A stretch of DNA of 64,000 nucleotides, taken from NCBI RefSeq assembly GCF_900129935.1, contig NZ_FQXJ01000020.1, positions 17,704-81,703 of the forward strand, given 5' to 3'. The translations under genes and the position numbers were made by a program. Below, one piece after another: positions 8,420 to 16,769 of the stretch. The DNA comes from Desulfosporosinus lacus DSM 15449. Lineage in GTDB: Bacteria > Bacillota > Desulfitobacteriia > Desulfitobacteriales > Desulfitobacteriaceae. Position 1 is the stretch's first letter, and the number at the start of each line of letters is the position of its first letter. The notes under the pieces were generated by a model, which saw nothing but the letters and a program-made list of their open reading frames with translations, made no database searches and was not told the DNA's origin.

Positions 8420-8432
8420 GACAATTATTGTC
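8420..8432. promoter_or_regulatory. Palindrome upstream of the nitroreductase gene
   Basis: GACAATTATTGTC is a perfect 13-bp palindrome 29 bases before the start codon. It could be an operator for a dimeric repressor, but nothing in the sequence names the regulator. Confidence 0.3.
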
Positions 8433-8461
8433 TAGGTTCAAATTTGACAGGGGGTAGAATT

Positions 8462-8989
8462 ATGTTGGATCTTCTCTATAAACGCCGCAGTATTCGGAAG
8501 TATGCATCTGAAAAGTTGGATGTTGATACAGTTCAATTGCTTTTGGGAGCTGCTTTATTGAGCCCCTCCTCGCGTGGGTTCCAACCGTGGCAATTTGTTG
8601 CTGTCGATGATCCAGAGGTATTAACTCAGTTAGCGTCATGTAAAAAAGGTGCAGGGTTTCTAAAGGATGCTGCCTTGGGCATTGTAATTTTGGCTGATCC
8701 TGAGAAAAGTGATGTATGGATAGAAGATGCATCCATTGCGGCAACGATTTTACATCTGACTTCAGCATCTTTAGGATTAGGATCTTGCTGGATTCAAATT
8801 AGGGAACGCCAGTTTTCGGAATCCGAAACGGCCGAACAGAACATACGAAGGATCTTGGGCATTCCAGAGAACCTTAAGGTTACTTCGATTATTTCTATCG
8901 GATACCCTGACGAATTCAAGTCGCCTCATGTAGAGGGGGATTTAGGGTTTGATAAGGTTCACTTGAATAAGTATGGGTCGAAATTCTAA
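8462..8989 (+). CDS. Nitroreductase-family flavoprotein
   Basis: A 175-residue FMN-dependent nitroreductase-family protein. The N-terminal KRRSIRKY (8-15) contacts the FMN phosphate; SPSSRGFQPWQF, ASLGLGSCWIQ and the closing ISIGYPDE are family motifs. The start is the ATG at 8462 with CAGGGGGTAG upstream rather than the earlier TTG. Members reduce nitro compounds, quinones or act in other flavin chemistry, so the substrate is open. It lies alone between the cbi operon terminator and the sigma-54 activator, which follows after about 58 bases. Confidence 0.88.
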   Translation: MLDLLYKRRSIRKYASEKLDVDTVQLLLGAALLSPSSRGFQPWQFVAVDDPEVLTQLASCKKGAGFLKDAALGIVILADPEKSDVWIEDASIAATILHLTSASLGLGSCWIQIRERQFSESETAEQNIRRILGIPENLKVTSIISIGYPDEFKSPHVEGDLGFDKVHLNKYGSKF

Positions 8990-9047
8990 GACATAGACGC
9001 CATGCTGGTTGATCAATGGCAAAACATGAAACCGGGGGGCGTAAGAA

Positions 9048-10949
9048 ATGGCAGAAATCTTATTTATCGCACCATTACAAGAGCTGGCTAGTTTGGTTAA
9101 AGAAGTCAGTCGTCTGGAAAAGGCGCCGGAGATCGATATTAAAGTTGCCCGAATGGAAGAAGGGGTGAAACTTGCCTTAGAAGCCGAGAGACAGGGGTAT
9201 CACGTAATTGTCAGCAGGGGAGTTACCGCTTGGATGATTAGAGAATCTAGAGCATCTCTCCCTGTCATCGATGTACTTATTGGTGGATTAGATATCCTGG
9301 AAGCTTATTTACAGGCTAAAAATCTCGGAAGCCCAATTGGGATTGTTGATGTTAATGATATGATTCAAGAGATAGCCAGTTTCGAAGAAATTGTCGGAGA
9401 GAGTTTCGTAAAGTATACCTTGGCAGATCAGAAAGAGGATATTCTTAAAGGGGTAGCTGCCCTGAAAGATGCTAATGTACAAGTTGTAATTGGTAAAGTG
9501 GCTATGGCAAATGCGGCTAAAAAATTAGGCATGCAGGCGGTGGTAATTAGGTCTGGCAGAGAAGCAGTCCGGCGTGCCCTAGCGGAAGCAAAGCGTGTCT
9601 TAGAAGTGCGTAAATTAGAAAAACGTCGTGTTGAACAATTAAAAGCTATTTTAGACTTCACCTATGACGGGGTCATTGCCTTGGATGAACAGGGGAGAAT
9701 TAGCGTTTTTAATCCGGTTGCGGAGAAACTTACGGGATGGACTGCTGAAAAAGCCATTGGTCGTTTAGTTATTGACGTGCTGCAAAAATCCCGCTGTCAA
9801 AATGTCTTAAAGACGGGCAAGGCAGAGGTTGGGGAGATTATGGAGATAAATCGGGCTAAAGTTGTGGCTAATAATATCCCTATTAAAGTGGACGATAAAG
9901 TAGAGGGGGTTGTTACTACCTTTCAGTCCGTTGACCGGTTGCAAAGTCTAGAGCATAAAGTGCGGCGCACTCTGGCCGACAGGGGACATGTTGCAAAGCA
10001 TAGTTTTAGTCATATCTTAGGGCAAAGTCAAGCGATTAAAGATGCTGTAAAATGGGCGCGGGAATATGCCCAAGTTGATTCTACAGTCCTATTGCATGGC
10101 AGGACCGGATCGGGAAAAGAACTTTTTGCTCAAGCAATTCACAATGCCAGCCCGCGACGGTGTGAGTCGTTCGTGGCCATAAACTGCGCAGCTTTGCCAG
10201 AAAACCTTTTAGAAAGTGAACTATTTGGTTATGTTGAGGGTGCTTTCACAGGGGCTCGCAAAGGTGGCAAGGCAGGAGTATTCGAGATCGCCCATGGCGG
10301 AACCTTATTTCTGGACGAGGTTGGGGAGATGGCACCCTCGTTGCAAGCACGCTTACTTCGGGTACTGGAAGAGGGCGAGGTCATGCGTTTGGGGGATAAC
10401 AGCATTTTGCCAGTGAACGTTCGGCTAGTGGCAGCGACACACCGAGACCTTAAAGAAATGGTCGAAAAGGCAAGTTTTCGAGAAGATCTGTTTTATCGTT
10501 TGAATGTTTTGTCCTTAGTAGTGCCAGAGCTTGCTGAGCGTGGGAGTGATATTCTAATAATTGCCCGTCATTTCTTGGACGAATTTAGTCGAAAGATGAA
10601 ACGGAGTACGGGTGGGCTTTCTGGAGAAGCTGAGCAGATCCTCTTAGACTATCCATGGCCTGGAAACATACGCGAATTGCGCAATGCCATGGAGCGTTTA
10701 GTCATGCTGACCGGGGAAAGGGAAATTTCCGAGGATGATACTGCTCGGGCGCTTGGCCTGGACCGAAAGCAGACTGTCATTATTCCTGAACGGGAAGAGA
10801 GGCTGCGCGGCGAAGTAGAGTTAGCAGAAATTCGTTCCATTCAAAAGGCCCTTAAGGAATGTGGCGGCAACAAAACTGAAACGGCCCGTCGTTTAGGAAT
10901 TAGTCGGACTACTTTGTGGCGTAAGATGCAAGAAGCAGAGGATATGTAA
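9048..10949 (+). CDS. Sigma-54 activator with PrpR-type sensor domain
   Basis: A 633-residue enhancer-binding protein. Residues 1-195 form a PrpR_N-type ligand-sensing domain, followed by a PAS domain (about 197-300), an AAA+ domain with Walker A GRTGSGKE (351-358, usual form GETGTGKE), the sigma-54 contact loop GAFTGA (398-403), Walker B LFLDEVG, an arginine-finger region, and a C-terminal Fis-type helix-turn-helix (GNKTETARRLGISRTTLWRKM, about 608-628). PrpR_N domains sense small organic acids. Two -24/-12 promoters in this window, at 11214 and 18417, are its likely targets. Confidence 0.95.
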   Translation: MAEILFIAPLQELASLVKEVSRLEKAPEIDIKVARMEEGVKLALEAERQGYHVIVSRGVTAWMIRESRASLPVIDVLIGGLDILEAYLQAKNLGSPIGIVDVNDMIQEIASFEEIVGESFVKYTLADQKEDILKGVAALKDANVQVVIGKVAMANAAKKLGMQAVVIRSGREAVRRALAEAKRVLEVRKLEKRRVEQLKAILDFTYDGVIALDEQGRISVFNPVAEKLTGWTAEKAIGRLVIDVLQKSRCQNVLKTGKAEVGEIMEINRAKVVANNIPIKVDDKVEGVVTTFQSVDRLQSLEHKVRRTLADRGHVAKHSFSHILGQSQAIKDAVKWAREYAQVDSTVLLHGRTGSGKELFAQAIHNASPRRCESFVAINCAALPENLLESELFGYVEGAFTGARKGGKAGVFEIAHGGTLFLDEVGEMAPSLQARLLRVLEEGEVMRLGDNSILPVNVRLVAATHRDLKEMVEKASFREDLFYRLNVLSLVVPELAERGSDILIIARHFLDEFSRKMKRSTGGLSGEAEQILLDYPWPGNIRELRNAMERLVMLTGEREISEDDTARALGLDRKQTVIIPEREERLRGEVELAEIRSIQKALKECGGNKTETARRLGISRTTLWRKMQEAEDM

Positions 10950-11021
10950 TAATTGATAATAGTCATAGGGAAACGTATCGAGAGAGCTCAGCTTACTTTG
11001 GTAAGATGCAAGAAAAAGATA

Positions 11022-11066
11022 AAGCGTCCAGTAATCGCAACGGTTTGTTTCAACTACTGGATGCTT
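11022..11066 (+). terminator. Hairpin after the sigma-54 activator gene
   Basis: A 12-bp stem with one G-U pair (11022-11033 with 11055-11066) followed by a TTATGTTG run. It probably ends the activator transcript. The loop side contains TTTGTTTCAA, one half of the proposed enhancer site. Confidence 0.6.
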
Positions 11067-11089
11067 TATGTTGCTTATGTGAAACAGTT
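11044..11089. promoter_or_regulatory. Candidate enhancer (UAS) for the POR promoter
   Basis: TTTGTTTCAA (11044-11053) and TGAAACAGTT (11080-11089) are inverted half-sites. The second is the exact reverse complement of AACTGTTTCA found at 18229 in the enhancer candidate of the TRAP operon. The site lies about 125-170 bases before the -24/-12 promoter, a normal enhancer distance. Confidence 0.5.
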
Positions 11090-11181
11090 AACCAGGCCTC
11101 ATGGAAAAGCTTTAAAATATACAACTAGTTAAGAGGACATATATTGGCGCCATAGGCTTAATGACAGAATATTTTAGTATT

Positions 11182-11206
11182 AGAAGAGCTTCGGCTCTTT
11201 TTTTGT
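11182..11206 (+). terminator. Intrinsic terminator upstream of the POR operon
   Basis: AAGAGC-TTCG-GCTCTT with a stable tetraloop and a TTTTTTT run. It lies just before the sigma-54 promoter and so insulates it from read-through out of the activator gene. Confidence 0.85.
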
Positions 11207-11213
11207 TTCTTTG

Positions 11214-11231
11214 TTGGCACAACAATTGCAA
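11214..11231 (+). promoter_or_regulatory. Sigma-54 promoter of the POR operon
   Basis: TTGGCAC, five bases, TTGCAA: GG of the -24 element and GC of the -12 element have the required spacing, and the match to consensus is nearly perfect. It lies about 36 bases before the first gene of the operon and 270 bases after the sigma-54 activator gene. Confidence 0.88.
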
Positions 11232-11266
11232 TATTCTTCAAATACAAAACGAAAGGAGGAAAATCA

Positions 11267-11551
11267 GTGGTTAAAAATCTTCCGGTTGTTCCGACAGCGA
11301 AGGCAGGAAGCCTCGTCGAGACGCCAACAGGAATAACATGGCGTATTCAACATCCAGAAATTTTAGAGAACTGCAATATGTGCTTAGATTGCACCTTGTT
11401 TTGCCCAGATGGGGCTATAGTCCAACAAGCGGGTGAATTAGTTCTAAGCTTAAGGTTATGTAAAGGGTGCGGAATTTGTGCGAATGAATGTAAAGAGAAT
11501 GCCATACAAATGATCCCTGAGTATTCTGGGGTTAAGGGCGTTTTCCGTTAA
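11267..11551 (+). CDS. porD: POR-type 2-oxoacid:ferredoxin oxidoreductase, delta (ferredoxin) subunit
   Basis: A 94-residue two-cluster ferredoxin subunit. The cysteine sets CNMCLDCTLFCP (about 43-54) and CKGCGICANEC (about 66-76) each bind one [4Fe-4S] cluster; the N-terminal TPTGITWRIQHP segment is typical of PorD. It passes electrons from the catalytic subunits to ferredoxin. GTG start with AAAGGAGG upstream. First gene of a delta-alpha-beta-gamma operon driven by the sigma-54 promoter at 11214. Confidence 0.9.
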   Translation: MVKNLPVVPTAKAGSLVETPTGITWRIQHPEILENCNMCLDCTLFCPDGAIVQQAGELVLSLRLCKGCGICANECKENAIQMIPEYSGVKGVFR

Positions 11552-11563
11552 GGGGGGAAATGA

Positions 11564-12709
11564 ATGAGTACAACGTTATTAACAGGCAGTGAGGCAGCAG
11601 CCTATGGGGCAAAGCTCGCCCGTATTGAAGTCTTGGCATATTACCCGATTACACCGGCTTTTCCAGCAATGGAGAGGATTAGTAAGTTTATTGATGAGGG
11701 TGATTTAAATACCCGATTTGTACGAGTTGAATCTGATCATAGTGCCTTAGCAGCGGCATTGGGTGCCAGTCTTGCAGGCAGTCGAACGTTTACTGTGACA
11801 AATTCTCAAGGATTGCTCTATATGACGGAAGTCGTATATCATACGGCTGGATTGCGTCAACCTGTGGTGATGGCAGTTGCCAATCGAGCTCTTTCCGCAC
11901 CGCATAGCCGTTTCCCGGAACAAGGGGATGCGATTTCCCAAGGAGCCAGCGGTTGGATTCAGCTTTTTTGTGAGAATAATCAAGAAGTGCTGGATAATAT
12001 GCTCCAGGCCTTTAAAATCGCCGAAACAGTTCGTTTGCCAGTGATGGTGAATTATGAAGGGTATATTCAATCTCATACCCTAGAAGAAGTTGAGGTTCCT
12101 GATCAGGAGAAACTAGATCAATTTTTACCTTTAACTCGAGTTCGAACCCTTGATGTTGAGAACCCACAGGCGGTCAATACTGTTGCCAGTCCTGAATTTT
12201 ATATGGATTATAAGTTCCGCCAAAATGAGGCCATGGAGCAAGCCCTAACAGTCATCGACAGTGTTTCCACAGATTATGCTAATGAATTTGGCCGAGATTG
12301 GTCGGGGTTAATCGATAGTTATCAAATGGAAGATGCAGAGCATGCCTTTGTAGCAATGGGCTCAATGATCAGTGATGCCCGAATCGCAGTTGATGAACTG
12401 CGGAGTCAAGGTCAAAAAGTTGGGTTAGTCAAAATGCGGACATGGCGTCCTTTCCCAGCCGAAGCACTCCGACGAGCCCTGAAGAAGGTTCAACTGATTA
12501 CTGTAGGTGATAAAAATATTGTCTATGGCCTCGGGGGAGCGTTAGGTACTGAAGTGAGATCAGCATTATACGGGCAAACCGTACGCATTAACAGTTATAT
12601 TCTAGGGCTGGGTGGCCGAGATGTAACGACCGAAGAAATTAAGCAAGTACTCGAACTTTCAGAGAAAACTGAACAACAGGCAACCGCTTCCGAGTGGTTC
12701 GGGTTATAA
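11564..12709 (+). CDS. porA: POR-type 2-oxoacid:ferredoxin oxidoreductase, alpha subunit
   Basis: A 381-residue alpha subunit with domain I (AYYPITPAFPAME, VRVESDHSALAAALGASLAG, TNSQGLLYM, NRALSAPHSRF, GWIQLFCENNQE) and domain II (AFVAMGSMISDARIAVDELR). This matches pyruvate oxidoreductases better than 2-oxoglutarate or branched-chain enzymes, especially ESDHSA and NRALSAP. The substrate-contacting loop differs in detail, with HSRFPEQGD where typical PORs have an INIHxDHSD-like stretch, so the 2-oxoacid may not be pyruvate. Good Shine-Dalgarno; 12 bases after porD. Confidence 0.9.
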   Translation: MSTTLLTGSEAAAYGAKLARIEVLAYYPITPAFPAMERISKFIDEGDLNTRFVRVESDHSALAAALGASLAGSRTFTVTNSQGLLYMTEVVYHTAGLRQPVVMAVANRALSAPHSRFPEQGDAISQGASGWIQLFCENNQEVLDNMLQAFKIAETVRLPVMVNYEGYIQSHTLEEVEVPDQEKLDQFLPLTRVRTLDVENPQAVNTVASPEFYMDYKFRQNEAMEQALTVIDSVSTDYANEFGRDWSGLIDSYQMEDAEHAFVAMGSMISDARIAVDELRSQGQKVGLVKMRTWRPFPAEALRRALKKVQLITVGDKNIVYGLGGALGTEVRSALYGQTVRINSYILGLGGRDVTTEEIKQVLELSEKTEQQATASEWFGL

Positions 12710-12722
12710 GGAGGGATTAAAC

Positions 12723-13583
12723 ATGGCTCTATCCATCGCTGATTTGCCGAAAGAGGAGTTATTTGGTCAAGGACATGCGGGTTGTGGGGGCTGTGGTGCA
12801 GCCGTTGCTGGAAGGCAAGCAATGAAGGCTTTAGGCTCAAGGACGATTATAACAATTCCAGCATCGTGCATGGCAACCATGGGCGGCTCAAACCTAAAAA
12901 CGACTTGGCAGATTCCCTTTTATCATACGTTATTTGAAATAGCCCCGGCAGTATCTTCCGGAATCAGGGCAGCCTTAGATGCCCAAGGGATCGAAGATGT
13001 CAACGTAGTTTCTTGGGCGGGGGATGCAGGTACAGCGGACATTGGGTTCCAAGCTCTGACGGGAGCGGCGGAACGTAATGAACACATGATGCACGTGTGT
13101 TATGACAACGAGATGTACATGAATACCGGGGGGCAAACGGGCAGTCAGACCCCTAAGTTCGCGATTACTAGTAACATGGCGAATGGCAAAAAGGTTAAGA
13201 AGAAGAATATGTTGGCGATTATGGAAGCCCATGAAATCGATTATGTAGCAAGTGCCTCGATAGCGTATCCGTTAGATCTCATCGCCAAATTTAAAAAAGC
13301 AGCCAAAAAACCTGGTTTTTCCTATATGCATATCTTGGCACCTTGTCATCGCGGTTGGCAAATTCCGGCGGAAAAAACCATCGAACTTGCCCGTTTAGCA
13401 GTGGAAAGTGGCTTGTTTGAACTTTACGAAGTAGATGAAGGTAAGCGAACTCGCACGGTTGAGCCCACCTTTATTCCGGTTGATAATTATCTGCTGCCTC
13501 AAGGTCGATTTAAGGATTTGACTCAAGAAGATATTCAAGATATTCAAGCTGGAGTAAACAGGCACTATGGAAGAGGGGAGTGA
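12723..13583 (+). CDS. porB: POR-type 2-oxoacid:ferredoxin oxidoreductase, beta (TPP) subunit
   Basis: A 286-residue thiamine-diphosphate subunit. GHAGCGGCGAA (about 18-28) supplies cluster cysteines, with more in PASCMATMG; the TPP/magnesium motif runs from GDAGTADIGFQAL to YDNEMYMNTGGQ. HILAPCHRGW near 200 holds the last cluster cysteine. It decarboxylates the 2-oxoacid and forms the acyl-CoA. It follows porA by 13 bases and its stop overlaps the extended frame of the gamma gene. Confidence 0.93.
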   Translation: MALSIADLPKEELFGQGHAGCGGCGAAVAGRQAMKALGSRTIITIPASCMATMGGSNLKTTWQIPFYHTLFEIAPAVSSGIRAALDAQGIEDVNVVSWAGDAGTADIGFQALTGAAERNEHMMHVCYDNEMYMNTGGQTGSQTPKFAITSNMANGKKVKKKNMLAIMEAHEIDYVASASIAYPLDLIAKFKKAAKKPGFSYMHILAPCHRGWQIPAEKTIELARLAVESGLFELYEVDEGKRTRTVEPTFIPVDNYLLPQGRFKDLTQEDIQDIQAGVNRHYGRGE

Positions 13584-13588
13584 AAAAA

Positions 13589-14011
13589 ATGACAGAGATT
13601 CGCTTTCATGGTCGCTTTGGTCAACCTGTTGGTAAATTAGTTCGAGTTCTTGGCAAATATGCGTTGGGTCAGGGGAAAAATGTACAAGTGTTTGACTCTT
13701 TTGCCGCATTTCGCCCGGGGGCGCCAATGTATTCAATTTTAAGAGTTTCTGAACAACCCATCCGAGTGAGATCCACTAACAATACGCGGCCTGATACGGT
13801 TGTCATCTTAGACAATAGTCTATTCAGTGTAACGGATGTTACAAAAGGATTGAAAAGTTCTGGAAAGGTCATGGCCTTGGGGGTTAGTGAAGAGGTTCTG
13901 GGTGATAAAGCTAATGGTTTCGGGTTTGTTCCTTTAGAGCCTATCTTCGGAGAGAGTGCAAATATAGAAGCTAATTTTATCAAATTACTTCAAAAACAAG
14001 ATTTGTTCTAA
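13589..14011 (+). CDS. Divergent gamma subunit of the POR-like enzyme
   Basis: A 140-residue gamma-type subunit, about 45 residues shorter than usual. The normal glycine-rich GRGGQG motif, which takes part in CoA binding, reads GRFGQPVGK here, and the C-terminal part of normal gamma subunits is missing. Other family landmarks remain: EIRFHGR, FDSFAAFRPGAPMYS, RPDTVVILDNSLF. I start it at the ATG at 13589 because GAGGGGAG lies 8 bases upstream. It may form a complex in which CoA binding is changed or taken over by another subunit. It ends the operon. Confidence 0.75.
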   Translation: MTEIRFHGRFGQPVGKLVRVLGKYALGQGKNVQVFDSFAAFRPGAPMYSILRVSEQPIRVRSTNNTRPDTVVILDNSLFSVTDVTKGLKSSGKVMALGVSEEVLGDKANGFGFVPLEPIFGESANIEANFIKLLQKQDLF

Positions 14012-14135
14012 AATAATTTTGAACTAGCAGTAGCATGTTTCAATAAGTTATTGTCAACAAATCTGACCTTCTCAATCGTCAATGAAGAAAATAGATTTTG
14101 ATTCTAACTAATTCCGGAAAGCAGGTGTTAGGTTT

Positions 14136-15293
14136 TTGGTGGATTATTTCTATAAAAATCTAGCTCGCAGTGCGGGATTACTGGAAATCTCGCAGGGACA
14201 GGATATTGAGGTAGATATAAATTTAGTACTGGCTCACGATGGAACCGGACCTAAGTTGCTTAAACTATGGAATCCGGAAGAAAGAGTGTTTGATGGGCGG
14301 AGAGTAGTTTTTACTGTTGATCATGCTTTTCCTGCCCCGACCCCCCAAGACCGTGCTTTTCATAAAGAATTTGCGGTATTTTCAAAGGTCCAGGGTTGTA
14401 CACTTTATAATAAAGGTGAAGGGGTTTTACACCAAGTTGTGGCTGAAAGGCTCTCTCTATGCCCAGGTATGATTATTGCCGGCGCGGACGGTCATGTTGC
14501 AACAGCGGGAGCTTTTGGAGCCATCGCTTTTGCATTAACACCGGAAGAGTTGATCCCTGTTATGACCACGGGGAAATTAAGACTAAAAGTACCCCATGTC
14601 CTGTCTGTTCAATTGGATGGTGAATTAGGCCCGGGAATTCTGCCTAGGGATGTGGCCTTATACCTTAGTTGGAAATTAGGTGACCAGATTAATGGTAAGG
14701 CAATAGCTTTATCAGGTGCATTGGTTAATGGATTAAGCGATGCTGGGTGTATGGCTATTTGTAATTTCCTTCCTGAAGCGGGGGCTGTGACAGCATTCAT
14801 AGTTCCTCCAGGGGAAGAGGGACGACCTAATTTCACCCTTTATGCCCGTGAAATAGAGGCGATGATCGCCGTCCCTCCATCTCCCGCTGAGGTTAGGTTT
14901 GTCCATGAGCTTGAAGGTACTACAGTGACTGTAGCAATCGCTGGAGGGTGTTCATCCGGCCGGGTAGAAGATATGGAGGTTATCGCAGAAGTTTTAAGAG
15001 ACCAATCAGTGCATCCTGAGGTTACCTTCATTATTACTCCAGCTTCGCGAGAAGTCGCCAAAGAGATGGATAACAAAGGATTAAGCACACTTCTAAGAGA
15101 CCGTGGTGCACTTATCATGTCACCAGGTTGCGGTCCGTGCCCTGGTAAACATTTCGGAGTATTGGCTGAGGGGGATGTTGCAATTACTACGACGGTTAAG
15201 AATACGCCTGGCCGAATTGGATCGACTAAGGCCAGCATTTACTTAGCATCTCCTCGAACTGTAGCGCAAGCCGCTGTAAAAGGTGTAATCTAA
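14136..15293 (+). CDS. Orphan aconitase-superfamily (LeuC/HacA-like) protein
   Basis: A 385-residue member of the aconitase superfamily. The three cluster cysteines are in place (GGCSSGR and PGCGPCPGK), and the C-terminal segment NTPGRIGS...IYLASPRTVAQAAV matches LeuC/HacA large subunits. The usual DSHT substrate motif is altered to GADGHVATAGAFGA, and no small (LeuD) subunit is encoded nearby. It may isomerise or dehydrate a hydroxyacid handled by the neighbouring dehydrogenase. The start is uncertain between TTG 14136 and GTG 14139, behind CAGGTG. Preceded by 125 bases without a gene. Confidence 0.8.
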   Translation: MVDYFYKNLARSAGLLEISQGQDIEVDINLVLAHDGTGPKLLKLWNPEERVFDGRRVVFTVDHAFPAPTPQDRAFHKEFAVFSKVQGCTLYNKGEGVLHQVVAERLSLCPGMIIAGADGHVATAGAFGAIAFALTPEELIPVMTTGKLRLKVPHVLSVQLDGELGPGILPRDVALYLSWKLGDQINGKAIALSGALVNGLSDAGCMAICNFLPEAGAVTAFIVPPGEEGRPNFTLYAREIEAMIAVPPSPAEVRFVHELEGTTVTVAIAGGCSSGRVEDMEVIAEVLRDQSVHPEVTFIITPASREVAKEMDNKGLSTLLRDRGALIMSPGCGPCPGKHFGVLAEGDVAITTTVKNTPGRIGSTKASIYLASPRTVAQAAVKGVI

Positions 15294-15352
15294 ATATTTT
15301 GGTAGCTGGTAAAATGTATGAATAGGTACTAGGGAGAAGGGAGGAAGAAAGT

Positions 15353-16765
15353 ATGTTAGAAAAAAGTCAACTAGTTAACGATATGAAGAAGTTATTAGGC
15401 CCGGAAAAAGTGATTTCCAGTAAGCTCGAGCGGTATACCTATACTTATGACAGTTCTTTTTTATCACAGCTGAATGAATTTTACCCTGATGTTGTGGTCT
15501 GTCCAATGAACACTGAGGACGTTCAAATCATCATGCGCTATGCTTATCAACATAATATACCTGTTACGCCCAGAGGAGCAGGGTCCGGTCAAACCGGAGG
15601 GAGTGTAGCTGTGAAAGGCGGTATTGTACTCGACCTTTCAGGTTGGACGGATATTGTGGAAATCGATGAGAAAAATATGCAAGTTGTTGTGAGGCCAGGA
15701 ATTGTGCACGCTGACCTTAATGTTGCACTTTCACCCTATGGGCTATTTTTCCCACCTGATCCAGGAAGCTCGAAAATGGCCACGATTGGCGGCATGGTTG
15801 GGAATAATGCCAGTGGGTTGAGAGCAGTCAAGTTTGGCAATACAGGCCAGTATGTGCTGGGGTTGGAAGTCGTCTTGCCAAATGGGGAAGTCATGAAGAC
15901 CGGAGGATTACACTCCAGGGCCCTGAAAAGCGTTTCCGGGATAAACCTTACAAGCCTTTACGTTGGGTCAGAAGGCACCCTAGGGGTTATCACTCAGGTT
16001 AGACTGAAGGTTCTGCCAAAACCACCGGTTAGAGGGATCCTGCTTACGTTGTTTTCCAGTTTGGATGATGCAGCTGCAACCGTATTAGAAGTGTTTAAGA
16101 ATGGGATTATTCCATCGGGTATTGAGATATTGGATGACTCTGGGATTAAAGCCGCTAATAAATTTCAACCGGATCTAAAGCTTCCTGAGGCTGAGGCAGC
16201 CCTGTTCTTTGAAATTAATGGGAGTAAAGCAGCCGTCGACTTTGAGGGACAGCAAGTCAAGGAGATTGCAGAAAAACGGGCAAGTTCGGTAGAATGGGCT
16301 ACAGATGCCCAACGTATGGCGAAGCTTTGGCAAGGGCGAGCTGTCATCGGAGCCGCTTCCGCTCGTGTCAAAGAAGGGGCAACCAGAATTTTTTGTGGAG
16401 AAGATGTTTGCTTTCCGATGGCTAAGGTTCCTGAAGCGTTGCGGAGAATTAAGGAGATTGGGGCAAAACATAATACTCTTGTGGTCATTTATGGTCATAT
16501 TGGCGACGGGAATATGCATACAGCGCCAATTATTGATCCCTTAAAACCAGAAGAGGTTCAAGCCGCCCACCGCGTGGCAGATGATATTCATCAACTTGCT
16601 TTGGAATTAGAAGGTTCAACGACGGGAGAACATGGGGTAGGTTTTACTAGATCCCAATTCATGGAAGAAGAACACGGTAAGGCCTTGGAGATCATGAGAA
16701 TTATTAAAGACGCCATAGACCCTAAAGGAATTATGAATCCTGGTAAGATATGGGCTGAGAGGTAA
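15353..16765 (+). CDS. glcD: FAD-linked 2-hydroxyacid dehydrogenase (GlcD/D-lactate type)
   Basis: A 470-residue FAD_binding_4 flavoprotein. The FAD-binding part has PRGAGSGQTGGS near 78-90 and PPDPGSSKMATIGGMVGNNASG near 140; the substrate domain ends with HIGDGNMH, TGEHGVG and a KGIMNPGKIW tail. Such enzymes oxidise D-lactate, glycolate or other 2-hydroxyacids to 2-oxoacids. The iron-sulfur partner gene starts 4 bases downstream. Together with the upstream 2-oxoacid oxidoreductase this suggests a chain hydroxyacid to oxoacid to acyl-CoA. Confidence 0.92.
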   Translation: MLEKSQLVNDMKKLLGPEKVISSKLERYTYTYDSSFLSQLNEFYPDVVVCPMNTEDVQIIMRYAYQHNIPVTPRGAGSGQTGGSVAVKGGIVLDLSGWTDIVEIDEKNMQVVVRPGIVHADLNVALSPYGLFFPPDPGSSKMATIGGMVGNNASGLRAVKFGNTGQYVLGLEVVLPNGEVMKTGGLHSRALKSVSGINLTSLYVGSEGTLGVITQVRLKVLPKPPVRGILLTLFSSLDDAAATVLEVFKNGIIPSGIEILDDSGIKAANKFQPDLKLPEAEAALFFEINGSKAAVDFEGQQVKEIAEKRASSVEWATDAQRMAKLWQGRAVIGAASARVKEGATRIFCGEDVCFPMAKVPEALRRIKEIGAKHNTLVVIYGHIGDGNMHTAPIIDPLKPEEVQAAHRVADDIHQLALELEGSTTGEHGVGFTRSQFMEEEHGKALEIMRIIKDAIDPKGIMNPGKIWAER

Positions 16766-16769
16766 GCGT

